From NCBI GenBank assembly GCA_023512835.1, contig CM042092.1, forward strand, positions 11,347,498 through 11,411,497: a stretch of 64,000 nt of DNA, written 5' to 3'. Source of the stretch: Taxillus chinensis (lineage: Eukaryota; Streptophyta; Magnoliopsida; Santalales; Loranthaceae). The translations under genes were made by a program, and so were the position numbers. Shown here piece by piece: positions 13,071-23,822 of this stretch. The number at the start of each line of letters is the position of its first letter. Position 1 is the first letter of the stretch. The notes beneath the pieces are model-generated. The model searched no databases. It worked only from the letters and a program-made list of their open reading frames with translations, and was not told the origin of the DNA.

Positions 13071-14754
13071 TGGTGGAGCTGAGCGAGCTCCAGAGTTGAC
13101 ACTTGACAGGGACACAGTGAGTGACTTGACAATCGAGGCGTGTTCTTAACTTTGTGTGATATGGTTGTTGGTGCTTGATTGTGTTGTGTCATCCCCGGTA
13201 TTTGTCGTATAAACTTTTGAGTTTAAAATTATTAAATAGCTCGGTCCTTGATTTTGATTGGGGTTGCAAATTGACTTCCCATTAATTACGTAATTAGTGT
13301 CCTTTTTGTAAGAGAGTGTCAATGAAACTGTTCATGGTGTACTCATGCGTGCATTTTAATATGTTTGGTTGGGGTGTTTTTTTTCGTTTTCAAAATGTAA
13401 TAGTTGTTTTCGGGTAAAAAAATTGAAAACTAAAGACAATAAAAATTTGTTTTCATTTTTTATGTCCTAAAGAATGAAAACAACATTTTATTGTTTTTAG
13501 TTTTATGTCTTTTATACTCGAAAACAGCTATCACATTTTGAAAACGAAAACAGAAAACAGGTGAAACAAACATGCCTTAGTCTCTCAAACACACTTATAC
13601 ACACACAGGCTCAAATTCATAGAACAATACTAGTCTAGTGTGTCACACTAGTACTAACACATACCATTGATATCATCAATTGTTTCTTTTTTTACAAAGT
13701 GTATTTATTTGTTTTTCCATTAAGGCATGTTAGGTGGGATGAAATAGAATGAAAAATTCTTATATCCATTCCAAGTTTCATAGGATTCTCTCATGAAAAT
13801 CTCATTTCCATTAAAGACCTACATTTTTAATATTCCAATCAGATGATTATGTGAAAAGTGGGAAGCAATTTACGCTAAAAAAATGATAAGCTACCCCTCC
13901 AGCTGTACTATCTCCAACCATCCCCAGCAGTGGCTCTCTAATGCAATAATGAACCAAGCTTCTAGATTTTCTGTGGCCACTTACCAAGGTCACAGTCTAC
14001 TAGTCTAGTGTGCGCATGCATGCACACATGTCACCGGCGTTGGCCTTGTAAATGGAGAGCCACCATTTGATTTATGAGAACCAAACTTCCAGATGTGTGC
14101 GCTTGTGCACATGCCGTTTGCGTACGTTGGCCTTGATTGGAATAATTGATTATAAAGATGTTTGTTAGATGATAAAATAAATTTGGTTGTTTGTTTTTAA
14201 AAATAATTTTATGTATTTTGGTATACAAGTTTTGAAAATTAAATAATATTTTATTTAAATTTTGATTTGAATAAAATAGTTATTTTTAAAATTTATTTAT
14301 TTATTTTTTAAATTTTAATTTATTTATTTCCTATTTATTTTTACTTTATTACCTACTAGATCTATCATATTTTTAAATTATCTTTCATACTAAAAATAAT
14401 TTATTTTTAAAACTTAAAAGTCAAACACAATTTTAATAAAATAAAAATACAATTACAAAACCCAGAAACATAGAGCAAGGTATTAAAAAGAAAAAGAAAA
14501 CAAATTCCACTTCCCGAATATTGTCCAATCGAGGGCATTTCAGTAAATTCGAATACGTCCCTCACTCGCCTTTTTGGCTCCACGCTCACCTGTTCCGTTA
14601 GGGGCGTCGCTGTCGCCGTCGACTGGGAGCTCGGCCTTCGATCTTCCTCCTTCCTTCTTCTTCGTGTCTCGCCGGCTTCTGACACTTTCTAGACCGAACC
14701 TACCGTCGTCAACCTTGCCCGACCCGCCAGCTCCCTTCGAATATCTCTGCCTCG
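13071..14754. other. Shared upstream region of the divergent ABCB28-like and PGAP3-like genes
   Basis: The two start codons face away from each other across about 1.7 kb. GC-rich sequence flanks both starts (13071-13130 and 14570-14754), as expected for 5' UTRs. The middle is AT-rich and contains the foldback element at 13361-13575 and a second, weaker AT-rich inverted-repeat-like stretch at about 14157-14435. No coding sequence is seen. Confidence 0.6.
13361..13575. mobile_element. Foldback MITE-like element, copy 1
   Basis: The left half (ATGTTTGGTTGGGGTG, then TTTTCGTTTTCAAAATGTAA, TAGTTGTTTTCGGG, AACTAAAGACAATAAAA) is matched by the reverse complement of the right half, which ends in GAAACAAACAT. 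The arms are about 95 bp and together make up nearly the whole 215-bp element. Similar foldback sequences occur at 32674-32885 and 36711-36912. It has no coding capacity. The ends and target duplication are not certain. Confidence 0.6.
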
Positions 14755-14888
14755 ATGGTGCAGCAATGTCGCTGGTTCGTCCTCCTCGCCTCTCTCGCGT
14801 CCCTTTTCGGTCTCCTCCATGCTAGCGCTGGTGACGCTGATCCAATCTACAGGTACTGACCGATTCGACTCGTTCGCTCCCTCCTCCT

Positions 14889-14953
<65 letters not shown>

Positions 14954-17620
14954 GTATATTCTTTGTACGGAATCGTGGATCTGGTCGTCGTAGTCTTAGT
15001 AGCTGGAGAGAGACGGCCAGATGTTTGGTTGAGAAGCTTAGGGCTCCGTTATACTTAATATGCTTGTTTGTTTCGAATTTGTGTTCTATGTATTGATGTG
15101 TCTTTTGATTGTTCCATCTGAGTAGTGAAAAATGACAAATTCATGCTCTCTATGTTTGATTTGGTTATATATGAAAAATTGGCTACATGGCCTGTTATAT
15201 GTCTCCATACTACACATACGTGTGCTTTAAATTTTAGATGGTTGCTGAAAAATACTTCATTTCTGTTGGCACTTTGCTTCTGATGTGATGCCTTTGAGGT
15301 CTGGTGTGCTTCGAAACATGCTCTTTATTTATTTATTTTATTTTCCTTTGCTGGTGTGGAAGCTTATCTGCTTAAGTCTCAGTGCCTCAGCGACTGTTTA
15401 TCTTCTATGACTACAATGTTTAATTCATAAATTTTAATTTAATTTAATTTTTAACTAGCTATTTTTTTCACCGATTTTATACACCTTTTTTCCTATGATT
15501 TTATTCATTTTTGGTGTTTTATTTTTATTTTATTTTATGATGATTCAATTATGTTTTGTGTTGCCAGGAGCTGTGTAGAGCAGTGTGAGAAATCTGGGTG
15601 TGTGGGAGATCAATGCTTCCAACACTGTGAATTCTTTTCTGCTGGGAAACCCATTAATGGTCCATGGTATTTGCAAGAGCCACTCTATATGCGTTGGAAA
15701 CAATGGGACTGCCGTAGTGATTGTCGGTATCACTGCATGCTTGACAGGGAGCAGGAAAGAGACAAACTTGGGCTTGGGCCTGTTAAATATCACGGGAAGT
15801 GGCCTTTCCGACACATCTATGGGTTTCAGGTTTTGACATCCGAATTTAAATTTGCTCGACTTTGTTGATAAAGGGATGTTCAATTATGGTTCCCTTTATC
15901 CAGCTATTGTTATTTGTCTTCGTGTTTACAGGAACCTGTCTCAGTTGCATTTTCTGTGCTGAATCTTGCAATGCAATTTCATGGTTGGCTATCCTTTTTC
16001 ATCCTGGTGTACTACAAGTTGCCTTTGAAGCCAGACAGGAAGGCATACTATGAATATACCAACTTGTGGCATATCTATGGGATGTTCTCAATGAACTCTT
16101 GGCTATGGAGTGCTTTTTTCCACAGCAGGTCAGCTCTTTCTTCCTTTTTTCTTTTTTGTTGTTCTTTTTGTGTAAATAGCATTGGAAGGAAGTTTGAACA
16201 CTCTTCTGAAAGGAGCATTATTTAATTGTCACATTTTATGAAGTTTATTAGTTTCCATGATTTGTATTTCTCTGATTGAATAATTTGCAGGGATGTGGAT
16301 CTGACAGAGAAACTAGATTATTCTTCTGCTGTGGCATTACTTGGATTTTCTCTCATTCTGGCTGTCCTGCGGACTTTCAGTGTGAGAGATGAGGCTGCTA
16401 GGGTCATGGTTGCTGCTCCATTGCTTGCTTTCGTGACAACCCATATATTGTATCTGAACTTCTATAAGCTTGATTATGGTAAAATTACTCACCTGATAAT
16501 CCTCAAGCCAAATATTGTTCTTAAAGTTCATAGTTCATTTTTTACATGGCAAAAATATTGTTTGTGGAGATTTCACTTTGTTCTTGACTTGCTTATTTCA
16601 AACTTTTTTGCCTTTTTTTGTATGCAATACCAACATGAACTCATCTTTAGCATGTAGCTTTGACTGTTTTTTTGTTTGTTTGTTTTGTTTTCTTGTGTGC
16701 CAATCATGCTGAAATTTTTGCAATTAGTAAATGTCCCAACCATATAGAACACCCAATTTTGGTCCTTTTGTTTTTTGACTCACCCGTCTCCACTGCATGT
16801 GGATTAGCTGCCTTGTCTAATAAAATTATCTCCTCGACCTCAAGCAGTGTCAACTTCTTGCTTTTCAGTTTTTATAGTTACTGTTATCTGTTGTGTCACC
16901 AATTGGCTGTACTTCTCAAGGAACCACGAAGAAGTGAAGAGCAGGTAATGTATGATAATAATGGCCATGATTGAGTACAGCTACAACATGAATAGAAAAT
17001 GTTCTCTTAAACTTGCACAACTGTCTTTTTGTTGATCTTTTTACGTTAAAGATATTAGAAAAAGAATGGTTCAAGGATATAAGAATTTCCTGAACCAATC
17101 CTTCTTTCATAGGGTAAATAGAGTGAAGAAACAAAAATATGCTAGTAACTGTCTAAAGAAGATCAATTAACTCAGTGCTCTGCTGAGACTGGGTGATTGA
17201 CCTCTGTTTCTTAAACCAACGGAGTTAGTTATAGTTGTTTATGCTCCTTTGGTCTATTTTCTCCTCCCTATCTCCCATTTAGCTTAAGATTTTTGTTTCT
17301 GAATTGCTCTCATTTCGATTAAAAATTTTGTAGGCTTGAACATGAAAGTGTGTGTTGGCATGGGAGTTGTTCAACTTCTGTTATGGGCCATCTGGGCTGG
17401 TGTCACTCGCCACCCATCTCGCTTGAAGCTATGGGTGGTGGTTGTGGGGGGAGCTCTTGCTATGCTCTTGGAAATTTATGACTTCCCCCCCTATTGGGGA
17501 TTTGTTGACGCTCATGCTCTTTGGCATGCCACCACCATTCCTCTCACCTACCTGTGGTGGAACTTCATCAAGGATGATGCTGAGTTTAGAACTTCAATCC
17601 TAACGAAAAAGGCAAAATAG
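14755..17620 (+). CDS. PGAP3: PGAP3/PER1-like GPI-anchor lipid remodelling membrane protein
   Basis: Five exons: 14755-14852, 15568-15829, 15932-16128, 16291-16478, 17334-17620. They join in phase to 1032 bp, 343 residues. The start ATG opens a hydrophobic signal peptide (about residues 1-25). A Cys-rich lumenal segment follows (SCVEQCEKSGC...QCFQHC), then several membrane segments. Family-typical marks are FFHSRD after the second membrane segment and the HALWHATT motif near the C-terminus, which gives the HxxxH pattern of the CREST hydrolase superfamily. In yeast and mammals PER1/PGAP3 removes an acyl chain from GPI anchors in the ER/Golgi so that they can be remodelled; the same role is inferred here. 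Intron 1 holds a long TA microsatellite. The gene is head-to-head with the ABCB28-like gene. No coding damage is visible. About 320 bp after the stop (to about 17940) probably include the 3' UTR. Confidence 0.93.
14890..14957. repeat. (TA)n microsatellite followed by (TGTA)n in PGAP3 intron 1
   Basis: About 25 TA units run from 14890 to 14941 and pass into roughly four TGTA units. The array starts about 38 bp after the intron 1 donor. The apparent Tyr/Ile open frame across it is a repeat artefact. Confidence 0.95.
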
Positions 17621-20600
17621 CACACGTCTTCAAGGCCAAGAAGTAGATTCCATGAACTGATGCTGGAGATTGTTCCACGAACAAAGACAACATGCTTACC
17701 AGTCACCGCAATACTAATTCACCCGAATGTCTATTTTTCTCATGGGTTTTGCATTCCCCTGGAATGATTGCCCGTGGTTGGTTTTCCATCTCAAAACATT
17801 TCCGGTGACCTTCATCAGACAAACTGCGTCTGTGCAATCTGTTGTTTTTGGTTTCTTTTGGGGTTGTAAAATTTTGGGTCTCCTGGGTTTCTTTAGCAGC
17901 ACGTTTCTTCTCTTCAACCGGTCACTCGCCTATGCTCAATAACTGAAAATCATCATGAAAATGGTTTTGAGACAAGGTGGCTTTACTCAGCAAAATTATA
18001 TGGATGTGACATCGTTTAAATGTACATTATTCATTTCGACTGTCGCTCACAATATTCATATGCACAATATGAAGGGAGGTAATCTCGCATGAACAGCTGT
18101 CTGAAGTGCAGGAGATAGGAATTCTCATCTGTTATGGGCATCTTATATTATTCTCTACTCCACAATTTAATCCACCTAGTGCAGGATATCTGCCGCATTA
18201 AAAATAATGTCATTATTTTTCAATAGTCAAAGATTGACTAAAAATTGCAGTACCCTTCCTATACAATCGACAATGCCATGCCAACCAAACTAGAATGAAT
18301 CGAAGTATAACTGCATCTATATTCCAACATGCAGAGTTGTAGTCTCAGTAATTTTCTTCTATATTTTACACAATCAATCCAAAATGTCGACTCAATAGAA
18401 CATTAGAGCCGTACAATGTCATGTAATTATGCCCTATATGACGTGGTATTTCCTTATCCGTGAAAAGAAAAGTTAATGTACCATCTTTAATGTTTCTATT
18501 TGTCACAACAGCTACAAGAAGGAGAGCAGATTTTGACAAAGATTATTTGCATGGAAACTCAAATTATTGAGAAAAAGTAATGGTAGTGAAAAGTTTGTAC
18601 GTGCTTACCTGCATTTATGGTTAGTCATTTGAAAAATTGAATAAAGATTGCCACTAGTGAAACCATTCTCTTTAATTACATTCCTACTCATAAAGGCACT
18701 AACATAACTGGTATTAGGGGAATATTAAGAATAGCTACACGTTAATAATACAACTATGGAGCGAAACGTCCAGTTAAAAATTTTAGTATGCCTTGTTTTT
18801 ATTTTTGTGTTTTGCTTTATGATTTAAATTTTTATTGAAACTTAAATTTTAAATTTTAAAAATAAATTTTATTTGATACTTAAGAAAACGTATTTTAAAA
18901 ATAGTATTATTTTAAATTGGAGTTCCATAAAAATGGGTAATTAAAAACTAGAATATGGTGAGTTCAAACAATAAAGTAAAGGAAAACAAAAACATTTGAA
19001 ACATGTTTTTAAAATTATTTATTTTATTCAAAAAATAGGTATACTAAGTACACTTCGTCGGATGAATTTTATTTTTTAAAATAAAATTATGTTTTAAAAC
19101 ATATAAACCAAATGGCCTAGATATACATACTTAAAAAAAAAATCCATAATTGAGGCTATAAATAAACAAATACTACTTAATAGACAAAATAGTTGCCTTA
19201 TTTTGGTAAAATATAATAAGTCAAATAATTTCACTTCATCTTGTGGGGTGGTGTGAAGTAATAACACTCACCTCATCGTATCGTGGTAGTATTTTAAATT
19301 GGATATGTTAGATGAAAGTAATTGGATTTATAATATATTAAAATAAAGCAATTGATTAAGCAACAATACTCACCTCATCTCGTGGGGTGGTAGGATTTTT
19401 AATGGATATATTAGACTAAATTAATTGAATTTTAATGTATAACTTTAGACAAAAGTAATTGATCTTGTGTGGTGGTGTTAAAAATGACAACAGGTCGAAT
19501 CTGGTCTAGTACTATCCAATTTAAACTTAACTCGAAAATATATAATTTGACTCAAATTTGATTTGATCCGAATTTAAACAGTTCGGATCGAATCGATATT
19601 TTTTATCCTATATTTCTTTTAAAAAAAATCAAATCGAAATGAATCAGACCGATCTGATGGCTTATCAGGACAGGTCAAATTCATTTTATCATTTCTAACA
19701 ACACAACTCATTTTGTAGATTGATAGTATTTTTAATGGATATATTAGTCCATTAGTTAAACATAACCATGATTATTGTGAGATATTACAAACCAAATCAA
19801 ACTAATTAGTTTTAATTCATATCTCTATGTTTATAAACACAAAATAAAAATAAAAACCAAATGCTCCATCTATTTCTAATAACTCACTCTCGATATGACA
19901 ATATCAAAGACATGGACATTATGAATCTTCAGGTCGCATTGTAATCTCCGTAGTCCAGATACAAGGTAACATGCTTTTCTATGGCTGCAAAACCATATGT
20001 TCATATATCTTGCAACAGTTGATGTTAGAGCAAAGAGACAAAGAAGTCATTTTTTTCAATCCTCAAGGGAGAGGTCTTCTATAAGCTTTAAAATCAGCTT
20101 GTTTTTATTTCCTTGCATTAGCATATGCTACTGACAGCAACCGCCACATAGAGACCACAATCGCGTCAATCCGTCTGTTGACTGTTGTGGTGTGCAACAC
20201 TATGAAGTGAGGCTCCACGACATTATTACATGAAGATGCCACAATCTTCTGATTCTTTATATTATCTCTGACTTTGGAAGACAACTTCGATGGAAGATGG
20301 CAACAGGCTGTGACCCACATGTTCCTTGGCAGCATCATATAATTTCGAATTATTAAACTCCCCCCATACTGTCGTGATGGACAAATGCATTCAACGTACG
20401 GTGGGTGATAGGGAAGCAGGCTCCAGTGCCTTCAAGATCATCATCATTATAATAAACAGCAAAAACTATCAGGTTCTTGCTTGCCAACTCGAGAGGCTCC
20501 AGAGATTAATTCTAGTGAAATAAATTAAACCCTACTCCAATTATCCAAAACATTGGCATCTATATATTCTTCTTAACAGAGAACGTCTTTGTATGATTTA

Positions 20601-21189
20601 ATGTGAGACTAACCTCGTTTTCCATGAGAGATTTTAGCCCAGCTTATGCTTTGCTCGGCCCTACGAATATGGGCCTGATTGTATTTCCTGAAGCGCGTAT
20701 AGCCTAATTAACAGAGCTTCTATTTATATATAGTTGCTGCGGAGTCTAGATTGATTTGGCGCAGATTTTAAAATACATTAATTTTTGGTTGTACTAATAT
20801 TACATCTTATCTTACTGTATAAAAAGACTCAATTTTATAAAATTAATTTGAAAATTTAAAATTTATAATACATCTTATCAAAAACGATTATAATCCATCT
20901 TTTAAAATGTTTTTAAAATATTAAAATCACCTTTAATATTTTATTGGTGACAGTGATTTTATTGAATTTTTTAAATTTAAAAATTGTTTTACTTTTATTT
21001 TTTATCTTTCTTTTCTCTCTTTCTTCTTTATATCATTTTTCATATTATATTATAATTTTTTATGAATGTTAATACAATAGAATTTTTAAAAAAAATATAA
21101 AAAAAATAAATTTTTATTAAAATTTAAAAAAGTCAATAATTAAGCTAGTGCCAATGATCTTATTTGCTTGAATATATTACTAATGTTTA
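17621..21189. other. Intergenic region, no convincing gene
   Basis: The proximal part is probably the PGAP3 3' UTR. From about 18200 on the DNA is AT-rich and repeat-like. A minus-strand frame at 20105-20338 (77 codons) has no domain that I recognise and no supporting splice structure. A degenerate tandem repeat lies at 19262-19480. Confidence 0.5.
19262..19480. repeat. Degenerate tandem repeat, period about 102 bp
   Basis: Two units are clear: 19262-19339 and 19364-19440. Both read roughly AAYACTCACCTCATC, then CGTGG..GGTAG.ATTTT, GGATATRTTAGA, TAATTG.ATTT. A third partial unit (TTTTTAATGGATATATTAG) is at about 19729-19748. They may be remnants of one repetitive element. Confidence 0.6.
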
Positions 21190-21932
21190 GAGTATTTATA
21201 GTGGGCCCAATATATTTTGGCTATAATTTAACCTAATAATGAGCTTTCATACGTTATAGCTAGCTTTATTTTAGGCTATGAAATAATAGACTCATCATAA
21301 TTTTAGTATTTTAATTAAAATATTAATTAAAAATTTCTCTTTCTCCTCCTATCCCTCTTTTTCACGCCGCAACCTCCTCATGCCCTCTGATGCCTACTTC
21401 CCCTGCCTACAACATCCTCCCCCTCCGCCACCCTCTTTCTCTCCTCTACATAGATCGGTGTTGTCTCCCCTCCCTCTTGCGTTCTCCCTCCGCCATCCCC
21501 CGCTCTCGCACTGCCCCTTCCCCCTCCTCTCTGCATAGCTTGGTGCCGCCTCCCCTCTCCCTGCATAGATTGATGCCGCCTCGCCTCCCCTTGCATAGAT
21601 CGTCCTCCCTCCACCCTGCATTTCCCCTCTGCCGCCCCACCGCCTCCTCTCTCCTTGCACCTTGCAACGCCTTCCCTTGCCGTCACCCAGCCACCGCTCT
21701 CCCTTTGCGAGCGCCCTTGCCCTTGCATGCATTTTTTCAGGCCAAATTGGTTGCGTGTGTGCTGCATTATTGTAACATTTATAGATAATAAAATTGACTT
21801 GCTAAATTTAATCAGTCATTTAATTAAAGTATAAATTTATTGTAGCAATAGAAAGCCAATTGGAATATTTTTTTGATTTTTTAGTTATATTTTGATTAAA
21901 TTTAACTTTTAGTCAGATTAATGTGAGTGCTC
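21190..21932. mobile_element. Non-autonomous TIR element with TTA target duplication and CT-rich core
   Basis: The left end GAGTATTTATAGTGGG and the reverse complement of the right end GAGCACTCACATTAAT form imperfect terminal inverted repeats. Both ends are flanked by TTA (21187-21189 and 21933-21935), a TWA-type 3-bp duplication as made by PIF/Harbinger-type transposition. The sub-terminal parts are AT-rich. The central 390 bp or so (21345-21735) is strikingly C/T-rich on the plus strand and contains a minisatellite. No transposase is encoded. Confidence 0.55.
21440..21735. repeat. Pyrimidine-rich minisatellite inside the TIR element
   Basis: Units of about 25-35 bp begin with TGCATAG or TACATAG and continue into GCCGCCTCCCC-like sequence, for example near 21447, 21531, 21561 and 21591. 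The units decay towards 21735. Because the strand lacks stop codons by composition, several frames stay open on both strands; they are not genes. Confidence 0.65.
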
Positions 21933-22754
21933 TTACAAGAAAATAAATGAATGAATTAATAATTGAATAAAGCTTTTAGGTTATACACCTTGAATATGGA
22001 TCCAAGGTTTCAGACCCAGTCCTCCAAGTAGCAAATCGATGTTCAAATTAATCATGTATATGCACCTTTTATATTTGGATATTGGATACAATTGTAAAAT
22101 TTGATACCTATACAGATATATTTATCAATATTTGTATTCAAAATATTCGGAGAATGTTTGATATTATAATATTATTTTAAAAAATATAATTATATTTAAA
22201 AATAATAGATCTGATAAAAACTAAAATAGATTTATCAGACCTTAAAATCTAATGCCAATAGGCCACATTAAATAAACCAAAGAACCGTAACAAATTAGTT
22301 TAAAATATGTCAATTTGAATTGTGTGTGTGTGTGTATATATAAAATTTAAAATTCAGGTACTCAATTATAATTGCAAAGGACTATTTTAGTAATAGGTAA
22401 AAATAATAATGTTAATTTGGCAACAGATTATTATGTAAAAATTTAAAAATGGTTACTAAACAACGAGATTACCGCAGATAAATTATTAAAAGCTTAAAAT
22501 ATGAATATATGAAAAAAAAAGAAGATATTATTTACAGTTTACATATGTCCCGATTAACTCGTTCAATCATTTTTTTTTTCAAAAAGCATGCAATCCTATC
22601 AACCGGCACAACGGTTTTTTTAAATCACACAAAAACATATTTATCATCGTCTTTAAAAAAAAAAATTTACCCATAACGATAAAAAATTATTCCTAAAATA
22701 GAATTAATGTACCTGGAATATTTCCAAAATAAAATGAATGTTTCCAAGAAAACA

Positions 22755-22994
22755 CTAAATTGTTCCGGCGCAACAAGTCCACGTCCTCCCACGCCACCGA
22801 AGCCCCTGCCACACCGCCAGACGCACGTACGGATCGAACTCCCCAGCCACCTCGGCCGCGGCCCTTTCGATTTCCCTGGCATCAAAAGCCTCCAGTGGGA
22901 CCAGCGTGGCCACGTCGCGGCCACGCGCCGTCATCTTCGCCGCCGGGAACCTACCCAGCCAAACCCTCGACTTCTTGCTGGGCTCGCGGCGCAC
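22755..22994 (-). pseudogene. AP2/ERF (DREB-type) gene fragment
   Basis: On the minus strand an abrupt GC-rich island encodes REPSKKSRVWLGRFPAAKM followed by TARGRDVATL, which is the second half of an AP2 DNA-binding domain (REP..K.SRIWLG.FPTAEMAARAHDVAAL in typical members). Downstream, AREIERAAAEVAG resembles the Ala-rich helix that follows the domain in DREB proteins. The first half of the AP2 domain (YRGVR...W) is missing, the ALRGP...LNFP part is deleted and no stable start codon fits, so it is a truncated remnant. It is not a copy of the intact gene at 35238-35813, whose linker and tail differ. Confidence 0.6.
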
Positions 22995-23689
22995 CTCGTT
23001 TCTTGGGACAACTCAACGCCAGCAGGACATGCTCGCCCGAAAAGTTTATTACTGCTGCCGTCCGATACGGACGACGGCGCCACGTGGTCCATTACCATGC
23101 ACTGGATCCTTTTCGGTTGGAATAATTTTTCTTTTTAAAAATAATCATACATAATATTTTTTTAAAAAAATTATTCATACTTATTACGATTCGAATATAA
23201 CTGAGTACAAGGTTTCAGATTTGAGTGTTGAATATAATGAGGGTCAATAACAGAGACAGAGTACAAGGTTTCAGATTTGGCAAGTTATTAAGTTAATTAT
23301 AAGCTTATGTTGGCACATCATCATCATGGGATGAGAGATGAGACTGAATATTAATGAGGCGGTTGTCTGTTATGCGGCTGATACGCGCATTGATGACGCA
23401 GCGGTGGACGCGCACGCGGCATGGTGATGTGGCGCCAGACTGGCATGAATGATACACAGATGCTTTCCCCGTCATTTCTCTAGCTAGGAGTTAATCTCTT
23501 AATATGTTTTTTTAATGACACATGTATACTTTTAATTGTAAAATAAATAAATAATAAATATAAAATAACATTAGATAGAGAATAAATAAAATATATTAAA
23601 TAATATATTAATATACTATTCATTTATCGTTGCGTCGACACTCTCCTGTCTAGGCACGCCGCCGTAGCGGTTGACCGCCCCCAGCGATG

Positions 23690-23822
23690 CGTCGTCAACC
23701 AACGATGTTGCCCGGCCGTCGACTGCCCCCAGCCGCCTACATGGTAAACAAACAAAGCTGCCCCTAATCATATTCGTTGTGTCGTCAACCAACAATGCTA
23801 CCCAGCTGTCGATCACCGCCCA
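23690..23822. repeat. Two direct repeats of about 43 bp, 90 bp apart
   Basis: 23690-23732 and 23780-23822 share GTCGTCAACCAACRATGYT, then CCC-GC-GTCGA and a C-rich end. The block is GC-rich in an AT-rich setting. Open frames through it have no recognisable domain. About 750 bp upstream lies the AP2 fragment; a link between them is not shown. Confidence 0.65.

Noticed and set aside
13071..13115. Longer N-terminus for the ABCB28-like protein
   Set aside because: The codon at 13113-13115 (minus strand) is GTG, not ATG; the first ATG is at 13068-13070 and is followed by a good transit-peptide-like sequence.
14157..14435. Fourth copy of the foldback family
   Set aside because: Ends (GATGTTTG... 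and ...CAAACACA) are suggestive, but the arms pair too poorly in very AT-rich sequence to claim.
14819..15058. 79-codon frame after the PGAP3 start
   Set aside because: Reads through the TA microsatellite in intron 1; the real frame uses the donor at 14853.
20105..20338. 77-codon minus-strand frame
   Set aside because: No recognisable family, no splice context; kept only as a note in the intergenic entry.
21378..21788. Several overlapping frames (up to 132 codons) on both strands
   Set aside because: They come from the C/T-rich minisatellite, which lacks stop codons in many frames.
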